Position numbers and translations under genes: made by a program
Shown here: positions 19,275 through 27,576 of the stretch, piece after piece
How positions within the stretch are numbered: the stretch's first letter is position 1
Layout of the letters: each line of letters opens with the position of its first letter
The notes under the pieces: model-generated
What the model was told of the DNA's origin: nothing
The model's input: the letters and a program-made list of their open reading frames with translations, nothing else
Databases searched by the model: none
Origin: Micromonospora trifolii
Lineage (GTDB): Bacteria > Actinomycetota > Actinomycetes > Mycobacteriales > Micromonosporaceae
NCBI RefSeq assembly: GCF_022229005.1
Contig: NZ_JAKKFD010000077.1
Coordinates: 1-64,000, forward strand
Length of the DNA: 64,000 bases
Reading direction: 5' to 3'

Positions 19275-20462
19275 GTGACAGCTAAACCCAAGAATTGGCT
19301 CCGGCGGCGAGTTGTCCTGCCGTCGCTCGCGGCTGGCGCAGCCGCCACGGTGGCAGCCAGCCTGCTGCTCTTCAGCTCGACCGCCGCCAACGCGCAGGAA
19401 GCACCGGTCAACCTGGGGACGGCAGCCGACTTCTCCGTCCTGGCCGGAGCGGAGCCCACAAACACCGGCTCCAGCTTCCTGGCCCAGAGTCTCGGGCGGT
19501 ACCCCGGAAACACCTCGTCCGGCTTCGGAACGGCAACCATCGGCGGGGAGGTGCACCTCGGCGACGCGGTCGCACTCCAGGCTCAGAGCGACCTGACCAT
19601 CGCCTTCAACGACGCCGCCGGCCGGACCCCGTTCACCAACCTTCCGGCAGAGTTGGGTGGCAACACGCTCAACGAAGGGGTCTACCGGATCGGGGCCGCC
19701 CAACTGACCGGAGCGTTGACGCTCAACGGCCAGGGCGACCCGTCGTCCGTGTTCATCTTCCAGATCGACTCCTCGCTGACGACGGCGTCGAACAGCAGCG
19801 TCGTCCTGACCAACGGGGCGTCGGCCTGCAACGTCTTCTGGAAGATCGGCAGCTCGGCGACGATCGGCACCGGCACCACCTTCGTGGGCACCATCATGGC
19901 TCAGGCCGCGATCACGATGGCCACGGGCGCGACCCTCCAGGGCCGCGCGCTGGCGCGCACCGAGGCCGTAACCCTGCAGACCAACACCATCACCGCACCG
20001 ATCTGCGCCGGGCCGACGGGCCCGCCCGGACCGACCGGCCCACCGGGGCCCACCGGTCCGCCCGGCAGCCCCGGAGCGCCTGGCAGCCCCGGAGCACCCG
20101 GCAGTCCAGGAGCGCCCGGCAGTCCGGGAGCGCCTGGTAGCCCCGGAGCACCCGGTAGCCCGGGAGCCCCTGGCGCACCCGGTAGCCCCGGAGCACCCGG
20201 AGCGCCCGGCAGCCCTGGCGCGCCTGGTCCGTCCGGGCCTGCCGGAGCACCCGGAGCGCCCGGCAGCCCTGGCGCGCCTGGTAGCCCGGGAGCACCCGGC
20301 AGTCCTGGCGCACCCGGTCGACCTGGTGGTGGCGGCAAGCACCCCATCCTGCCGGTCACCGGCAGCGGTGCGGTCCCGGCTATGACCGGCGTCGGAAGTG
20401 TCATGGTCGTGCTGGGCGCTGTCGCGTTCTTCCTGGCCCGGCGTCGACGCCTGGAGTCCTGA
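19275..20462 (+). CDS. Cell-wall-anchored collagen-like protein with DUF3494 (ice-binding-like) domain
   Basis: A 395-residue surface protein. The order is: signal peptide (residues 1-40, ending TAANAQ), a DUF3494 domain (about 42-240, starting [14 protein letters not shown] with [14 protein letters not shown] near its end), 35 uninterrupted Gly-X-Y triplets (246-350), then a sortase signal LPVTG (359-363), a hydrophobic span and a final RRRRLES tail. DUF3494 is the fold of many ice-binding proteins but is also used as an adhesin. The GTG start follows GGAGG by 7 nt. A collagen-like stalk carrying a head domain outward from the wall is the natural reading. A sortase gene is not in the window. 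Confidence 0.9.
   Translation: MTAKPKNWLRRRVVLPSLAAGAAATVAASLLLFSSTAANAQEAPVNLGTAADFSVLAGAEPTNTGSSFLAQSLGRYPGNTSSGFGTATIGGEVHLGDAVALQAQSDLTIAFNDAAGRTPFTNLPAELGGNTLNEGVYRIGAAQLTGALTLNGQGDPSSVFIFQIDSSLTTASNSSVVLTNGASACNVFWKIGSSATIGTGTTFVGTIMAQAAITMATGATLQGRALARTEAVTLQTNTITAPICAGPTGPPGPTGPPGPTGPPGSPGAPGSPGAPGSPGAPGSPGAPGSPGAPGSPGAPGAPGSPGAPGAPGSPGAPGPSGPAGAPGAPGSPGAPGSPGAPGSPGAPGRPGGGGKHPILPVTGSGAVPAMTGVGSVMVVLGAVAFFLARRRRLES
20010..20324 (+). repeat. Collagen-like Gly-X-Y coding repeat
   Basis: Thirty-five consecutive Gly-X-Y triplets, mostly GSP-GAP pairs, encoded by a near-periodic GC-rich sequence with an 18-nt higher-order period. Tandem units of this kind expand and contract easily by slippage. 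The antisense strand also reads open as Gly-Ala-Pro repeats, which is a by-product of the repeat. Confidence 0.9.
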
Positions 20463-20465
20463 TCG

Positions 20466-20541
20466 GTGGCCCGGTCGGTGTGATCCCGGCCGGGCCACGT
20501 CAAGTCGTCGGCCCGCTCCCCACCGGGGGCGGGCCGACGAC
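20466..20541. terminator. Two tandem hairpins between convergent genes
   Basis: The first hairpin has 13-bp arms at 20466-20478 and 20486-20498 (one mismatch). The second has perfect 13-bp arms at 20504-20516 and 20529-20541. They lie between the collagen-like gene and the convergent SnoaL-like gene and probably stop transcription from both sides. Confidence 0.8.
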
Positions 20542-20558
20542 GCATTCGCCATCGACTC

Positions 20559-21005
20559 TCAGCCGGTGAGTCCCAACCCGCGCATGGCTTCGTCCTCCCG
20601 CTCGTGGGACAGGTAGAGCAGGATCTGTGGCCGGGGGTCGCCGAGGCGCACCACGTAGGTCTGCGCGAACTGCGCGCTGCCGGCCTCGCCCCGGGGCGGC
20701 GCGAAGTCCAACGTCCACCTGGTCGGCACGAGGACGTACCCCGGCGCGACATCGAGAACGTCCAGGACCGTCACCCGGGCTCCGGTCAGGCCGAACTGCT
20801 CGGTCATCGCCGTGTGGCGTTCGTCGAGAGCGGCCCGGTACCCGGCGTCGTTGGTGACGGCCGCCGCCCCACCCGGGTCACCCTCGATGTACGTCTCGGC
20901 GTAGCTCGCGGCAACGGCGTCGTTGTCACCGGCCTCGACGGCCCGCGCGTAGTCGTGCAGGAAGGCGATGATCCCGTCGCGTACCGGTGTCTCCGTCGAC
21001 TTCAT
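20559..21005 (-). CDS. SnoaL/NTF2-like domain protein
   Basis: A 148-residue single-domain protein with an N-terminal helix ([23 protein letters not shown]) typical of SnoaL-like or DUF4440 folds, followed by beta strands ([27 protein letters not shown]). The fold serves in many ligand-binding or isomerase roles, so no reaction can be assigned. It lies 37 nt downstream of the P-loop kinase-like gene on the same strand and may be co-transcribed. The start at 21005 has an AGAGGA ahead of it. Confidence 0.7.
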   Translation of the reverse strand: MKSTETPVRDGIIAFLHDYARAVEAGDNDAVAASYAETYIEGDPGGAAAVTNDAGYRAALDERHTAMTEQFGLTGARVTVLDVLDVAPGYVLVPTRWTLDFAPPRGEAGSAQFAQTYVVRLGDPRPQILLYLSHEREDEAMRGLGLTG

Positions 21006-21042
21006 CCTCGGTCCTCTCAGTTCGGCGAGTGATCGCGCGGCC

Positions 21043-21573
21043 TCACCGGCGGGGCAGCCCGGCCAGCCAGACGTCCAGCTCCGCTGGGGAGCGCAGCAAC
21101 ACCACTGGCGGCGCGGACGGGTCGGCCTGCCAGGCCCGCATCCGCCGTCGGGCGCGGCCGAACGCGGTGACGTGCCACACCAGGATCGAGTCCGGGGACA
21201 GCACGCTGCTCAGCGACTCGCGGTTGCCGTTGCAGATCACCTCGCCGGTGACCACCCGGCGGACGGTGCGGCGGAGCAACCGCCCGAACGAACGCCATCG
21301 TGGATAGTCCAGGCCGACCACCAGGTCGGCGCGGGCCAGCGGGACGTCCCGCCAGCCGTGGTACGCCCCGTCGATGATCCAGCGGTCGCGTCGGCAGACC
21401 TCCTCGATCCGGCTGCGCTGCTGGGCGACCGGCACCTCGACCCAGCCCGGTTGCCAGAGCAGATCGTCCACCGGATACCAGGGCAGTCCGAGGTGTTCGG
21501 CCAGTCGCGCCGCGAGGGTGGACTTGCCGGAGCCGTACACCCCGTAGACCAGGATGCGACGCGGTGCGCTCAT
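21043..21573 (-). CDS. P-loop NTPase, adenylate-kinase-like
   Basis: A 176-residue protein with Walker A GVYGSGKST near its start, followed by LAARLAEHLGLPWYPVDDLLW, in which an acidic pair sits at the substrate position. WIIDGAYHG and DLVVGLDYPRWRSFGRLLRRTVRR resemble FlaR/topology-modulator-like kinases. It probably phosphorylates a small molecule or nucleotide, with substrate unknown. It is upstream of and co-directional with the SnoaL-like gene, and divergent from the rtcB-prfH pair about 170 bp away. Confidence 0.8.
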   Translation of the reverse strand: MSAPRRILVYGVYGSGKSTLAARLAEHLGLPWYPVDDLLWQPGWVEVPVAQQRSRIEEVCRRDRWIIDGAYHGWRDVPLARADLVVGLDYPRWRSFGRLLRRTVRRVVTGEVICNGNRESLSSVLSPDSILVWHVTAFGRARRRMRAWQADPSAPPVVLLRSPAELDVWLAGLPRR

Positions 21574-21746
21574 CGCGGCAGCGTACGTCGTGAAGGAAAA
21601 TCAGTTGTCGTGCCTGGCGCGCCTCGGCCAGAGTGTCATCCATGACGTACTGACGGACTACACCCCCCTGCTCCGCGCCACCGGTGACGCCTCCCGGGGG
21701 CCGTGACGCCGTCCGCTTTCACGTTCGCAGCCAGAGATGAGCCTCC

Positions 21747-22934
21747 TTGTCCCAGCACCACCTCCCTCGGGAGCCCCTGCCCCCGTCCGCCCCGGCCACC
21801 GTCACGGTGTTCGCCTCGCCCGCGAGTTGGATCGAGTCCGATGCGCTCGCACAGTGCCAACAGGTCGCCGCCCTGGACGGCATGCGGCACGTCGCCGCGA
21901 TGCCAGATCTGCATCCGGGCAAGGGTGCGCCCATCGGCGCGGCCATGGCGTCGACAGTGCTGTACCCGTTCCTGGTGGGTTCCGACATCGGCTGCGGCAT
22001 CGCCGTGTTTCCGATCAAGCTCAAGCGGGCCGTACCGGAACGGCTCGCCGCCCGGTTCCCCGACCTCGACCAGGCGCTCGACCCGGTGCGCGACGCCGAC
22101 GACCCCGCCTGGGCCGCCGTCGACTGTGACGTTCCGGCCGGTCACCTGGACGGTCTCGGGACGGTGGGCCGGGGCAACCACTTCGTGGAGCTGGCCCGCG
22201 TCGACACCGTCTTCGACGTACGGCACGCGGGCCGGCTCGGGCTCGACACGGGTGATCTGGTGCTCATCGTGCACAGCGGTTCCCGTGGCCTGGGCGAGCG
22301 GATCCTGCGGGCGCACACCGAGGTCCACGGCGCCGGGGCGGCGCCCGACCCCGCCGCCTACCTGGGCAGGCACGACGACGCCGTGCGTTGGGGTTCACTC
22401 AACCGCCGGGTGCTGGCCGCCCGGGTGGCGCACGCGTTGGGGGCCGAGCCCACAGCGCCGATCGTCGACCAGTGTCACAACCTGGTCGAGGTCCGGGACG
22501 GGGTCTACCTGCACCGCAAGGGCGCGGCGCCGGGCGACGGGCGCGATGTTCTGATCGCCGGTACCCGGGGGACGGCGTCCTACCTGGTGGCCGCGCACGC
22601 CGGGCCGGAGGCCAACCATTCGGTGGCTCACGGCGCTGGCCGCAAGATGTCGCGCGCCGACGCCCTGCGGCGGGGCCGGGCCAAGCACACGGTCGAGGAG
22701 CTACGCCGTACCCCGGTGGGATCGCTGGTGGTGTGCGGTGACCGGCAGTTGCTCTTCGAGGAGGCGCCCACGGCGTACAAGCGCATCGAGCAGGTGATCG
22801 CCGACCTGGTCGAGCACCAGCTGGCCACGCCGGTGGTCAGCACGACGCCAGTGGTCACCTACAAGACTCCCGACCTCGGGTCCGCCGCACGGCCGGACCG
22901 GCGGGGCCACCGCGACCGGCGAGGCCGGTCATGA
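21747..22934 (+). CDS. rtcB: RtcB family RNA ligase, PrfH-coupled type
   Basis: A 395-residue RtcB-type ligase, which joins RNA 2',3'-cyclic phosphate or 3'-phosphate to 5'-OH ends using GTP and Mn. All key ligands are visible: Asp80 and Cys83 in GSDIGCG, His145 in GRGNHF, His176 in VHSGSRG, His in CHNLVEV and the guanylylated His in HGAGRKMSR. The short form and the following prfH identify the release-factor-coupled subgroup. An in-frame stop at 21738 leaves the TTG at 21747 as the earliest start, with a weak ribosome site. The stop overlaps the prfH ATG by 4 nt. The last 20 residues are Arg-rich and unusual for the family. Confidence 0.92.
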   Translation: MSQHHLPREPLPPSAPATVTVFASPASWIESDALAQCQQVAALDGMRHVAAMPDLHPGKGAPIGAAMASTVLYPFLVGSDIGCGIAVFPIKLKRAVPERLAARFPDLDQALDPVRDADDPAWAAVDCDVPAGHLDGLGTVGRGNHFVELARVDTVFDVRHAGRLGLDTGDLVLIVHSGSRGLGERILRAHTEVHGAGAAPDPAAYLGRHDDAVRWGSLNRRVLAARVAHALGAEPTAPIVDQCHNLVEVRDGVYLHRKGAAPGDGRDVLIAGTRGTASYLVAAHAGPEANHSVAHGAGRKMSRADALRRGRAKHTVEELRRTPVGSLVVCGDRQLLFEEAPTAYKRIEQVIADLVEHQLATPVVSTTPVVTYKTPDLGSAARPDRRGHRDRRGRS

Positions 22935-23548
22935 CCGCGTTCCTGTTGTTGTCGGCCGGGCGTGGGCCACAGGAGTGTGCCTGGGCACTGAGTCAACTGC
23001 TGCACCGGCTGCGCGGCGAGGGCGTCCGCCGAGGTCTGACGATCCAGCAGGTTGAGGCGGTGCCCGGTGACCGCGCCGGCACCTACCGGTCGGTGCTGAT
23101 CCGGATCTCCGGCGTCGACGCCGAGGCGTTCGCGGCCTCGTGGACCGGCACGCTGTGCTGGCAGGCACCCAGCCCGTACCGGTCGGGCGTCGGCCGGAAG
23201 AACTGGTACGTGACCGCTCAGCCGCCCGAAAGCGACGCCCGGCCGACGACGTTCCGCGAGGCGGACGTCGACATCGTCGCCTGCCGCACCGGCGGGCCGG
23301 GTGGTCAGCACCGGAACAAGGCCAGCACGGCGGTACGCGCGACGCACCGCCCCTCGGGCCTGGTGGTGGTGGTGGACGAGGAACGTCAGTTCAGCCTCAA
23401 CCGCCGCGTCGCCCTGGACCTGCTGCGCCAACGCATCGAGCAGGGCGACGAGGCGGCGCGACGTGCCGTCACCACCGCCCGGTGGCGCATCCACGACGAG
23501 TTGGTCCGCGGCGATCCGGTGCGGGTGGAACGTCCGACGCCCCGGTGA
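22931..23548 (+). CDS. prfH: Peptide chain release factor H homologue
   Basis: A 205-residue class I release-factor-like protein containing the peptidyl-tRNA hydrolysis motif GGQ (residues 124-126) in CRTGGPGGQHRNKASTAVRA. It lacks the codon-recognition domain of RF1/RF2. PrfH is known to act with RtcB2: it releases the nascent chain from ribosomes whose 16S rRNA has been cut in the decoding centre, after which the ligase reseals the RNA. The ATGA overlap with rtcB shows tight coupling. E. coli K-12 carries a damaged copy; this one appears complete. Confidence 0.92.
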   Translation: MTAFLLLSAGRGPQECAWALSQLLHRLRGEGVRRGLTIQQVEAVPGDRAGTYRSVLIRISGVDAEAFAASWTGTLCWQAPSPYRSGVGRKNWYVTAQPPESDARPTTFREADVDIVACRTGGPGGQHRNKASTAVRATHRPSGLVVVVDEERQFSLNRRVALDLLRQRIEQGDEAARRAVTTARWRIHDELVRGDPVRVERPTPR

Positions 23549-23564
23549 CCGGGAGGCCAGCGGC

Positions 23565-24470
23565 TCAGACCTCCAGCACCGCGTCCGCGAATGCCTGCGG
23601 CGCCTCCTGCGGCAGGTTGTGCCCGACGCCGCCCCCGATGGTCCGGTGCTCGTACGGGCCGGCGAACTGCTTGCCGTAGACGGTGGGCTCCAGATGCGGC
23701 GCACCGTTGGCGTCCCCCTCCATCGAGATGCTGGGCACCGTGATCTTCGGCTTCGCGGCCAGGCGCTCCTCGATCTCCTCGTACTGCGGCTCGCCGTCGG
23801 CGAGGGCCAGCCGCCAGCGGTAGTTGTGGATGACGATGTCGACGTGGTCGGGGTTGTCGAACGCCGCCGCGCTGCGGTCGAACGTCGCGTCGTCGAACGT
23901 CCATTTGGGCGACGCGGTGTGCCAGATCAGCTTGGCGAAGTCGCGCCGGTTCTTGTCGTACCCTTTCCGGCCGCGCTCGGTGGCGAAGTAGTACTGGTAC
24001 CACCACGCGAACTCCGCCTTCGGCGGCAGCGGCACGGTGCCCGACTTCTGCCCGTCGATCAGGTAACCGCTGACCGAGACCAGCCCTCGACAGCGTTCGG
24101 GCCACAGCGCGGCGACGACGTCGGCGGTCCGCGCGCCCCAGTCGAATCCGGCGAGCTTCGCAGTGTCGATCTTCAGGGCGTCCATCAGGGCGATGAGGTC
24201 GAGCCCCATGGCCGCCGGTTCGCCGTTTCGCATGGTGTCGTCGGAGAGGAACCGGGTCGTGCCGAAGCCCCGAAGGTACGGGACGACGACCCGCTGACCG
24301 GCGGCGGTGAGCAGCGGTACGACGTCGGCGAAGCTGTGGATGTCGTAGGGCCACCCGTGCAGGAGGATCACCGCGTCGCCGTCGGGCGGCCCGGCGTCCA
24401 CGTAGCCGACGTTCAGCACTCCGGCCTCGACCTGTCGCAGGTCGGTGAACCCGTCAGCGGCCCTTGCCAT
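23565..24470 (-). CDS. Alpha/beta hydrolase, epoxide hydrolase/dehalogenase type
   Basis: A 301-residue soluble hydrolase. The oxyanion motif is LLHGWP, the nucleophile is the Asp in AGFDWGAR (an Asp where esterases have Ser), and the catalytic His lies in GGGVGHNLPQEAP near the C-terminus. These define the epoxide hydrolase/haloalkane dehalogenase branch, acting through an ester intermediate. The substrate is unknown. It is convergent with prfH (16 nt apart) and unlikely to be functionally linked to it. Confidence 0.85.
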   Translation of the reverse strand: MARAADGFTDLRQVEAGVLNVGYVDAGPPDGDAVILLHGWPYDIHSFADVVPLLTAAGQRVVVPYLRGFGTTRFLSDDTMRNGEPAAMGLDLIALMDALKIDTAKLAGFDWGARTADVVAALWPERCRGLVSVSGYLIDGQKSGTVPLPPKAEFAWWYQYYFATERGRKGYDKNRRDFAKLIWHTASPKWTFDDATFDRSAAAFDNPDHVDIVIHNYRWRLALADGEPQYEEIEERLAAKPKITVPSISMEGDANGAPHLEPTVYGKQFAGPYEHRTIGGGVGHNLPQEAPQAFADAVLEV

Positions 24471-24659
24471 CGACTTCTCCCCGCGTCCGGACCTGCTCGG
24501 TTGTGCTGATCACGCCCGAATCTAACGACCTGTCCGGAGTCTGAGCACCGTTCACACAAGGACCGCTCGACGGATGCCGGACTGGGTAAGATGCCCGCTC
24601 CCGCGGACGTTCCTGGTGGAGGTCGTGGGGCCGTAGCCGGATGACCGTAGGGTGATGGC

Positions 24660-25490
24660 ATGGCTGAGCGACCTCTGACCCTGATGGCGGTGCACGCCCA
24701 CCCCGACGACGAGGCGACGAGCACCGGCGGCGTCCTTGCCCGCTATGCCGCCGAGGGGGTCACCACAGTGCTCGTGACCTGCACCGACGGGCGATGCGGG
24801 GACGGCCCGGGTGGGGTCAAGCCGGGTGAGGCGGGGCACGACCCGGCCGCCGTGGTGGCGATGCGCCAGGCCGAGCTGGAGGCCAGCTGCGCCACGTTGA
24901 ACGTCACTCACCTGGAGACCCTCGGCTACGCCGACTCCGGGATGATGGGTTGGCCGACCAACGACCTGCCAGGCGCGTTCTGGACGACACCGGTTGCGGA
25001 GGCGGCGGCCCGGCTCGCGGAGCTGATTCGGCAGTACCGGCCGGACGTGATCGTCACGTACGACGAGAACGGTTTCTACGGCCACCCGGACCACATCCAA
25101 GCTCATCGGATCACCATGGCCGCTGTCGAGCTGACGGACGTCCCGGCGAAGGTCTACTGGACCACTGTGCCGCGTACGGCGTTCGCGGAGTTCGGTCGGA
25201 TCATGAAGGAGCTCGGCGTCGAGTGGGCCGAGCCGGACGCGGCGTCGGAGCCGGGGCCGCAGCTCGGCCTGCCCGACGACGAGATCAGCACCTGGGTGGA
25301 CACGAGCAAGTACGGCGCGCAGAAGTTCGACGCGCTGGCCACGCACGCCAGTCAGACCGAGAACATCTTCTTCCTGCAACTGGGCCAGGAGCGGTTCACC
25401 GAGCTGATGGGCGTGGAGACCTTCGTACGGGTCCGGGACCGGACTGGCGCACCGACCCCCGAGGACGACCTCTTCGCCGGTCTGCGCTGA
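24660..25490 (+). CDS. PIG-L/LmbE family deacetylase
   Basis: A 276-residue zinc-dependent deacetylase with the family motifs VHAHPDDEA near residue 10 and FYGHPDHIQAHR near residue 140, which supply the metal ligands and catalytic Asp. In actinomycetes the family includes MshB (mycothiol synthesis), Mca (mycothiol S-conjugate amidase) and sugar N-deacetylases. The overall length and the CTDGRCGDGPGG region resemble the MshB/Mca group, but the specific member is not certain. It is a single-gene unit followed by a very strong terminator. Confidence 0.85.
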   Translation: MAERPLTLMAVHAHPDDEATSTGGVLARYAAEGVTTVLVTCTDGRCGDGPGGVKPGEAGHDPAAVVAMRQAELEASCATLNVTHLETLGYADSGMMGWPTNDLPGAFWTTPVAEAAARLAELIRQYRPDVIVTYDENGFYGHPDHIQAHRITMAAVELTDVPAKVYWTTVPRTAFAEFGRIMKELGVEWAEPDAASEPGPQLGLPDDEISTWVDTSKYGAQKFDALATHASQTENIFFLQLGQERFTELMGVETFVRVRDRTGAPTPEDDLFAGLR

Positions 25491-25505
25491 CCACTCTTTC
25501 GTAGC

Positions 25506-25549
25506 GCGACCAGGCATCGTCGGCCACCGGGTCGACGATGCCTGGTCGC
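25506..25549. terminator. Strong terminator after the LmbE-family gene
   Basis: Perfect 17-bp arms (25506-25522 and 25533-25549) enclose a 10-nt loop, 15 nt past the stop codon. The stretch 25491-25820 holds this hairpin and the xylanase promoter region; no gene is seen. Confidence 0.9.
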
Positions 25550-25585
25550 GTGCGCCTCGGTGACCTCACCACCCGAGCTGGTTTC

Positions 25586-25706
25586 CGAAAGTTTCGACCG
25601 CTAGCCACTCAGCGCTACGCAGGTCATGTGATGAATTTCCGGAAGTTTTCAGCGTTGACGACCAGACATAGATCGGCTTAACGTTTCGAGCGGGTTTCCG
25701 GTTTCC
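25586..25706. promoter_or_regulatory. GAAA/TTTC operator cluster upstream of the xylanase
   Basis: CGAAAGTTTCG at 25586-25596 is an 11-bp palindrome. A related CGGAAGTTTTC lies at 25641-25651, and half-sites GTTTCG (25683) and GTTTCC (25694, 25701) follow. Paired GAAA-N-TTTC boxes of this kind are known upstream of Streptomyces xylanase genes and bind a repressor. The cluster ends about 115 bp before the xylanase ATG. Confidence 0.55.
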
Positions 25707-25820
25707 GGCCGGAACTACCGGCGTCACCCAACCAGCTCGCGTCTTCACCCGGCCAACACCGGACCCTCACCTCCTAGATCGACATCTATCTATTGATCGT
25801 CTGGAAGGGCAGGCAGGCAC

Positions 25821-27014
25821 ATGAAGTTAAGACAGTGGTCGACCGTCGGCCTCGTCGCCGTCGCGACCATCGCCACGCTGAACACGGTGCCGGCGACCGC
25901 GAGTCGGCCGTACGACCCCACGACGCAGAGCCTCGGCACCCTCGGCCTGCGCCACGGCCTGCACGTCGGCACCGCGGTGAGCATGGATGCCCTCAACGAC
26001 GCCAGCGACCCGCAGTACCGCAAGCTGGCCTCCTCCGAGTTCGCCTCGGTCACCGCCGAGAACGTGATGAAGTGGGAGAGCCTGGAGCCGACCCGCGGCA
26101 CCTACAACTGGGGGCCGGCCGACCAGTTCGTCGAGTTCGCCAAGCGCAACCGGCAGAGCGTGCGCGGTCACGTGTTGGTCTGGCACAACCAGTTGCCCGC
26201 CTGGTTGACCAGCGGCGTCGCCGACGGTTCCATCAGCAAGCAGGAGTTGCGCGAGCTGCTGCGCAAACACATCACCACAGTCGTCAACCGCTACAAGGGC
26301 AAGATCTGGCAGTGGGACGTGGTCAACGAGGCGGTCAGCGACCCGTGGGACACCCCGTCGACCCTGCACTACAAGGGCTTCTGGGCGCAGAACCTCGGGC
26401 CCGGCTACATCGCTGACGCGTTCCGCTGGGCGCGGGCCGCCGACCCGAAGGCCCTGCTGTTCTACAACGACTACAACATCGAGGCGTTCGGCTCGGGCAA
26501 CCCGGCGGACGACAAGACCCAGTTCGTGTACGACATGACCAAGAGCCTGCGTGCCCAGGGTGTCCCGATCGACGGCGTCGGCTCCCAGGGCCACCTGGGC
26601 ACCCAGTACGGCAACTTCGACACCCTCCAGGTGACCGCCGCGCTGAAGAAGTTCAGCGGACTCGGCGTCGCGACCGCGTTCACCGAGGTCGACGTCCGCA
26701 GCCGGCTGACCGACGGCGTCCAGGCGGGCAACTCGGAGGAGATCAACCCCCGGCTACAGGCGTCGGCCGCGAACTTCAGCGTGCTGATGAAGGCGTGCCT
26801 CGCCGTGCGGAGCTGCCTGTCGTACACCGTCTGGGGTTTCAGTGACAATCATTCGTGGGTGCCGGGCTGGTTCGACGACCCGCCGGAGGGCCTGGCCACC
26901 ATCTACGACGAGAACTACCAGCCCAAGCGGGCGTACCAGGAGTTGAAGTCCGACCTGATCTTCGCGGGACCGCCGTACGTCCTGCCCCGCGTCGCACCCA
27001 GACCGCGCCGCTGA
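25821..27014 (+). CDS. Secreted GH10 endo-beta-1,4-xylanase
   Basis: A 397-residue enzyme. After a signal peptide (about residues 1-28, ending PATA) comes a GH10 barrel: SMDALNDASDPQYRKLASSEF, TAENVMKWE, GHVLVWHNQLP, the acid/base Glu170 in WDVVNEAVSD and the nucleophile Glu289 in FTEVDVR. It cleaves xylan backbones outside the cell. There is no carbohydrate-binding module; the C-terminal extension after the barrel is short, with a basic end. It is monocistronic, with GAAA/TTTC operators upstream and a strong terminator downstream. Confidence 0.96.
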   Translation: MKLRQWSTVGLVAVATIATLNTVPATASRPYDPTTQSLGTLGLRHGLHVGTAVSMDALNDASDPQYRKLASSEFASVTAENVMKWESLEPTRGTYNWGPADQFVEFAKRNRQSVRGHVLVWHNQLPAWLTSGVADGSISKQELRELLRKHITTVVNRYKGKIWQWDVVNEAVSDPWDTPSTLHYKGFWAQNLGPGYIADAFRWARAADPKALLFYNDYNIEAFGSGNPADDKTQFVYDMTKSLRAQGVPIDGVGSQGHLGTQYGNFDTLQVTAALKKFSGLGVATAFTEVDVRSRLTDGVQAGNSEEINPRLQASAANFSVLMKACLAVRSCLSYTVWGFSDNHSWVPGWFDDPPEGLATIYDENYQPKRAYQELKSDLIFAGPPYVLPRVAPRPRR

Positions 27015-27029
27015 CGTCCACCTCGCACC

Positions 27030-27067
27030 AGGGCCGTGTGGAGCTTCCCGAAGCTCCACACGGCCCT
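27030..27067. terminator. Strong terminator after the xylanase gene
   Basis: Perfect 17-bp arms (27030-27046 and 27051-27067) with a tight 4-nt loop CCCG start 15 nt past the stop codon. Confidence 0.9.
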
Positions 27068-27183
27068 CGTGCCGCCACGGACGTCGGCGTTCGACTCACG
27101 TTCGGTGGTTCCGCTGCGCCATCCGGACGCCATCGGAGGGCTGGTGCCGGATCTGCCGGTTTATTGATGGTGTTGGTGTCACT

Positions 27184-27555
27184 ATGGCAGGCGTGGGAAC
27201 TGCGAAAACTGCCATGCCTGCGATCTCGCCGCTCACCGGCGATCCCATCAAGCGGGCCGATGCCGAGCGGCTAGCGGGGGTGCTCAAGGCCTTCGCCGAT
27301 CCGGCGCGACTCCGGTTGCTCAGCCTGATCCAGTCCGCGCCGGAAGGTGAGGCGTCAGTGAGTGACCTCACCGCGGCGCTCAATCTGTCCCAGCCGACGG
27401 TGAGTCATCACCTTCGGATCCTCACCGAGGCCGGCCTACTCGAACGCGACAAGCGCGGGGTCTGGGCGTACTACCGCCTGGTGCCCGCCGCGATCGCGCA
27501 GATCGCCGACCTGTTGACGCCACCCCGGAAGCGGGCGACGAAGAGGGCCCGCTGA
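27184..27555 (+). CDS. ArsR-family winged-helix regulator
   Basis: A 123-residue regulator with the ArsR/SmtB fold: LAGVLKAFADPARLRLLSLI, then the recognition helix region LNLSQPTVSHHLRILTEAGLLERDKRGVWAYYRL. No metal-binding Cys motif of the ELCVCD type is present at helix 3 (here SVSDLTAAL), so the signal is probably not a classical arsenite or zinc site. The start is the ATG at 27184, or the in-frame ATG at 27214. It is convergent with argS, and no obvious target gene is adjacent. Confidence 0.85.
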   Translation: MAGVGTAKTAMPAISPLTGDPIKRADAERLAGVLKAFADPARLRLLSLIQSAPEGEASVSDLTAALNLSQPTVSHHLRILTEAGLLERDKRGVWAYYRLVPAAIAQIADLLTPPRKRATKRAR

Positions 27556-27576
27556 CCGGGCCGGGAGGCCGGCTCG

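Noticed and set aside
20010-20324. CRISPR-like or satellite repeat array
   Set aside because: The periodicity is explained by in-frame Gly-X-Y codons of the surface protein.
19901-20752. Antisense frame encoding Gly-Ala-Pro-Leu repeats
   Set aside because: It arises because the collagen-like DNA repeat reads as another proline/glycine repeat on the opposite strand; no signal peptide or ribosome site.
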